DNA of 64,000 nt, taken from contig NZ_CP014307.1 in assembly GCF_001557535.2 (NCBI RefSeq), forward strand, positions 124,001 through 188,000, in the 5' to 3' direction. Source of the DNA: Burkholderia sp. PAMC 26561. GTDB taxonomy: Bacteria > Pseudomonadota > Gammaproteobacteria > Burkholderiales > Burkholderiaceae. The translations under genes were made by a program, and so were the position numbers. The notes under the pieces were generated by a model, which had not been told where the DNA came from, did no database searches, and saw only the letters and a list, made by a program, of their open reading frames with translations. Positions 61,863 through 64,000 of the stretch are shown in pieces. Positions within the stretch are counted from its first letter, which is position 1; every line of letters begins with the position of its first letter.

Positions 61863-62948
61863 TCAGGGCTGTCCGATCGAACACGCGATCGCTTCGCCCA
61901 TTTGCCGCGTACCGACGAGTCGGGTGCCCGGTCGATAGATGTCCGCCGTGCGCAATCCCTGCCGCAAAACCTGTTGCACCGACGCTTCAATACGATTCGC
62001 AAGATCGTGGCGCCCACCGGCGTGGCGCAACATCAATGTTGCCGCGCGGATGCATGCGATCGGATTGGCCCGATCCTGCCCTGCGATATTCGGTGCACTG
62101 CCATGCCCGGCTTCGTACAGGCTCGGCCCCGTTGAGCCGAACATCGCAGACGCCGCCAACCCGACCGACCCGGTCAGCGCCGACGCCGCATCGGACAGCA
62201 GGTCGCCAAACGGATTGCCGGTGATGTTGGTGTCGAACGCCATCGGCTGGACGATCGTCTGCACGCTGGCGTTGTCAGCGCACTGATGGGTCACCGCAAT
62301 ATCCGGATAGTCCTTGTCGACTTCTGTCACCACCTGCCGCCAGAGCCTTGAAGTTTCCAACACGTTTGCCTTGTCGACGCTGTACAAACATTTGCTGCGT
62401 GCGCGTGCCGCGTCAAAGGCAATCTGCGCGACGCGCCGCACCTCCGACTCGCAATAACGCATCGTGTCGAAACCTTCCCGCTCACCGCCTCCCGGCCCGT
62501 CCGCAATCACACGTTGACCGCGCGGCGTGCCCATGTAAACGTCGCCGGACAACTCCCGCACGATTAGCAGGTCCAGTCCCCTCACCCGCTCGGGCGTCGG
62601 CGGCGAAAGCGATGCAAGTTCCGGCTCGATCTTCACCTGCCTAAGGCTGGCGTACAGCCCGAGCTGTTTGCGCAATCCAAGAATTGCCTGCTCCGGACGA
62701 AGCGCGCGATCAACATGGTCATAGCGTGCATCATCCACGGCGCCAAACAGCACGGCATCGGATTGCATTGCGATATTTACGGTCGACTCCGGCAGCGGAT
62801 TTGCGCACTGCTCGAATGCAGACGCACCGGCGAGTGCGGCTTTGACCGAAAATTCGAAGCCGAACGGCCTCAACGCGCGGAGCACCTGCAGCGATTGCGC
62901 AATGACTTCTGGACCTATGCCGTCACCGGCGATGACCGCGATCTTCAT
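61863..62948 (-). CDS. LeuB-like (3-isopropylmalate/tartrate) dehydrogenase
   Basis: 361-aa beta-decarboxylating dehydrogenase: KIAVIAGDGIGPEV at the N-terminus, LLIVRELSGDVYMGTPRG, SVDKANVLETSRLWR, catalytic-site CADNAS, ITGNPFGDLLSDAASALTGS and YEAGHGSAPNIAGQDRANP. These cover substrate, metal and NAD sites. ATG 62948 overlaps the stop of the LeuC-like gene by four bases (ATGA). It oxidises and decarboxylates a 2-hydroxyacid with a 3-carboxylate. The MFS partner and catabolic setting make a role outside leucine synthesis likely. Confidence 0.88.
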   Translation of the reverse strand: MKIAVIAGDGIGPEVIAQSLQVLRALRPFGFEFSVKAALAGASAFEQCANPLPESTVNIAMQSDAVLFGAVDDARYDHVDRALRPEQAILGLRKQLGLYASLRQVKIEPELASLSPPTPERVRGLDLLIVRELSGDVYMGTPRGQRVIADGPGGGEREGFDTMRYCESEVRRVAQIAFDAARARSKCLYSVDKANVLETSRLWRQVVTEVDKDYPDIAVTHQCADNASVQTIVQPMAFDTNITGNPFGDLLSDAASALTGSVGLAASAMFGSTGPSLYEAGHGSAPNIAGQDRANPIACIRAATLMLRHAGGRHDLANRIEASVQQVLRQGLRTADIYRPGTRLVGTRQMGEAIACSIGQP

Positions 62949-64000
62949 GCGTGACGCTGCCGAAGTTCGTCGAACGAGACAATCTCGCCAGCAATCGCGC
63001 TCGCTGCAACGGTCGGCGGACTTGCCAACCAGACCTGCCCGGGTCCCGAGCGGCCCGGAAAATTGCGGTTGATTGCGCTTACAGTGACTTGAGACGCGTC
63101 GGTGGAAGATCCGGGGCCGCAATTCGCACAGGCGCCGCAAGAGGGCTGCAACATCTCGGCCCCGACGCGTTCGAACGTCTCAATGTAGCCGCGCGACACA
63201 CAGTAATCGCGAACGTCGGTGGTGCCGAACTGAAGGTACAACTTCACGTGTTTGGGCACGCGCAACCCACGTTCGGCCGCCCACGCAAGCACTGCGTGAT
63301 AGTGATCGAAGTCATCTCGCTTGCCCGCCGTGCACGAACCGCCATAAGCGACGTCGATCGCCGGCCGCTCCTGCAACTCGTCGATCGCGACGCCATTACC
63401 CGGATCACCGGGCAAAGCCACCATCGGCTTGATGACGGTGCAGTCAAGCACGATCGTGTCCGCGTACACGGCATCGGGATCGCTTTGCATCCACGGTTCG
63501 ATCGTGAAATCGACGCCGCGTCGCTCTTTCAGGAAGCGCACCGTCTCCCCGTCCGGCGCCACGATGCCGGTGAAACCGCCAAGCTCGGCTGTCATGTTGG
63601 TGAGCGTCGCCCGTTCGTCGGTCTTGAGCCGGGCGACCACCGGGCCCATGAATTCAAATACTTTGCCTACGCCCAGTCCCGCCCGAATCTTTGGGTTAGC
63701 GAGCAGATGCAGTACCAGATCCTTCGCGGTGACGCCGGCACTCGCGGACCCGCGCATGTCGATGCGCAGCGACTGCGGCACCGTCAGGCGCACAGCACCC
63801 GTCACGAACGCGTTGGCCATGTCCGTCGTCCCTACGCCGAACGCAAGGCAGCCGAGCGCCCCGCTATGCGGCGTATGCGAATCAGTGCCGACGACGACTT
63901 GCCCCGGCAGCGCATACAGCTCGGCCATCATTGCGTGAGAAATACCTTCGGAACCCTCAGCGGGTTTGCCGTCGATACTGTCGAGATAGCCATGATTGCG
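62945..64000 (-). CDS. LeuC-like dehydratase large subunit (aconitase superfamily), partial
   Basis: The gene enters from the right edge: the frame is open to base 64000, giving about 351 C-terminal residues. VVVGTDSHTPHSGALGCLAFGVGTTD and GGFTGIVAPDGETVRFL are aconitase-family blocks. Iron-sulfur cysteines are visible in GGSCTAGKRDDF and in the CxxC of QPSCGACANCGPG. It dehydrates/rehydrates a hydroxy-tricarboxylate or malate-type acid, and needs a small subunit, not in view. Its stop overlaps the LeuB-like start. Homoaconitase, citraconate hydratase and 2,3-dimethylmalate dehydratase are alternatives to 3-isopropylmalate dehydratase. Confidence 0.9.
   Translation of the reverse strand, partial: RNHGYLDSIDGKPAEGSEGISHAMMAELYALPGQVVVGTDSHTPHSGALGCLAFGVGTTDMANAFVTGAVRLTVPQSLRIDMRGSASAGVTAKDLVLHLLANPKIRAGLGVGKVFEFMGPVVARLKTDERATLTNMTAELGGFTGIVAPDGETVRFLKERRGVDFTIEPWMQSDPDAVYADTIVLDCTVIKPMVALPGDPGNGVAIDELQERPAIDVAYGGSCTAGKRDDFDHYHAVLAWAAERGLRVPKHVKLYLQFGTTDVRDYCVSRGYIETFERVGAEMLQPSCGACANCGPGSSTDASQVTVSAINRNFPGRSGPGQVWLASPPTVAASAIAGEIVSFDELRQRHA

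Overview
The window looks like a chromosomal accessory region of a Gram-negative betaproteobacterium, most likely Burkholderiaceae (Paraburkholderia/Caballeronia-like). The signs are high GC, a Gram-negative porin, a MipA/OmpV outer-membrane protein, an LpxL-type lipid A acyltransferase, and many LysR/TetR/LacI-regulated catabolic operons. Genus is inference; no rRNA or housekeeping marker is present. I see no rRNA, tRNA or CRISPR array.

Layout. (1) 1-3149: a metabolite:H+ symporter (cut by the left edge), a LacI-type regulator with a 48-bp perfect palindrome containing two operators, and a lipid A acyltransferase-like gene. (2) 3155-13753: an amide/nitrogen acquisition island. An AraC-type regulator fused to an acetamidase/formamidase faces an operon holding a polar amino-acid ABC transporter (binding protein plus fused permease-ATPase), a stand-alone acetamidase/formamidase, a complete TauABC/SsuABC-type transporter and an amidase-signature enzyme. 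(3) 13906-18169: a 72-aa conserved small protein, an RsbQ-like alpha/beta hydrolase overlapping a PAS hybrid histidine kinase, and an IS110-family element. (4) 18504-22688: metallophosphoesterase, MFS permease, ArsB-type permease and YdcZ-type membrane protein in one run. (5) 23216-26430: two CsbD-like stress proteins, a membrane protein and a triple-PAS LuxR regulator. (6) 26538-31027: TauD/TfdA-type dioxygenase, isocitrate-lyase-family C-C lyase and MFS permease, divergent from a LysR regulator. (7) 31123-34727: MipA-like outer-membrane protein, two OmpR-type response regulators (the second lacks the phospho-acceptor Asp) and a sensor kinase. (8) 35132-42760: DUF308 membrane protein, sulfotransferase plus APS kinase, FUSC-type exporter, quinone reductase, and a TetX-like FAD monooxygenase divergent from a TetR regulator across three identical-pattern operators.

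(9) 43673-61796 is dominated by aromatic catabolism. Operon A (47324 down to 43673, divergent TetR) encodes FAH-family hydrolase, extradiol (VOC) dioxygenase and flavoprotein hydroxylase. Operon B (59160 down to 51330, divergent LysR) encodes flavoprotein hydroxylase, aromatic-acid-type MFS permease, FAH hydrolase, extradiol dioxygenase, porin and a lipoprotein carboxylesterase. The dioxygenase and hydrolase are present as two paralogous pairs. Between the operons lies debris: a pRiA4b ORF-3-like fragment, a LysR remnant and a decayed IS1182 transposase. (10) 60348-64000: MFS permease, LeuB-like dehydrogenase and LeuC-like dehydratase in an operon running off the right edge.

The common theme is capture and breakdown of plant- or soil-derived small molecules (amides, organosulfonate-like compounds, hydroxy-acids, phenolic esters), with several unusual signalling architectures. 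The strongest candidates for something undescribed are the AraC-acetamidase fusion, the RsbQ-like hydrolase/PAS hybrid kinase pair, the pseudo-receiver three-gene regulatory set, and the duplicated meta-cleavage modules.
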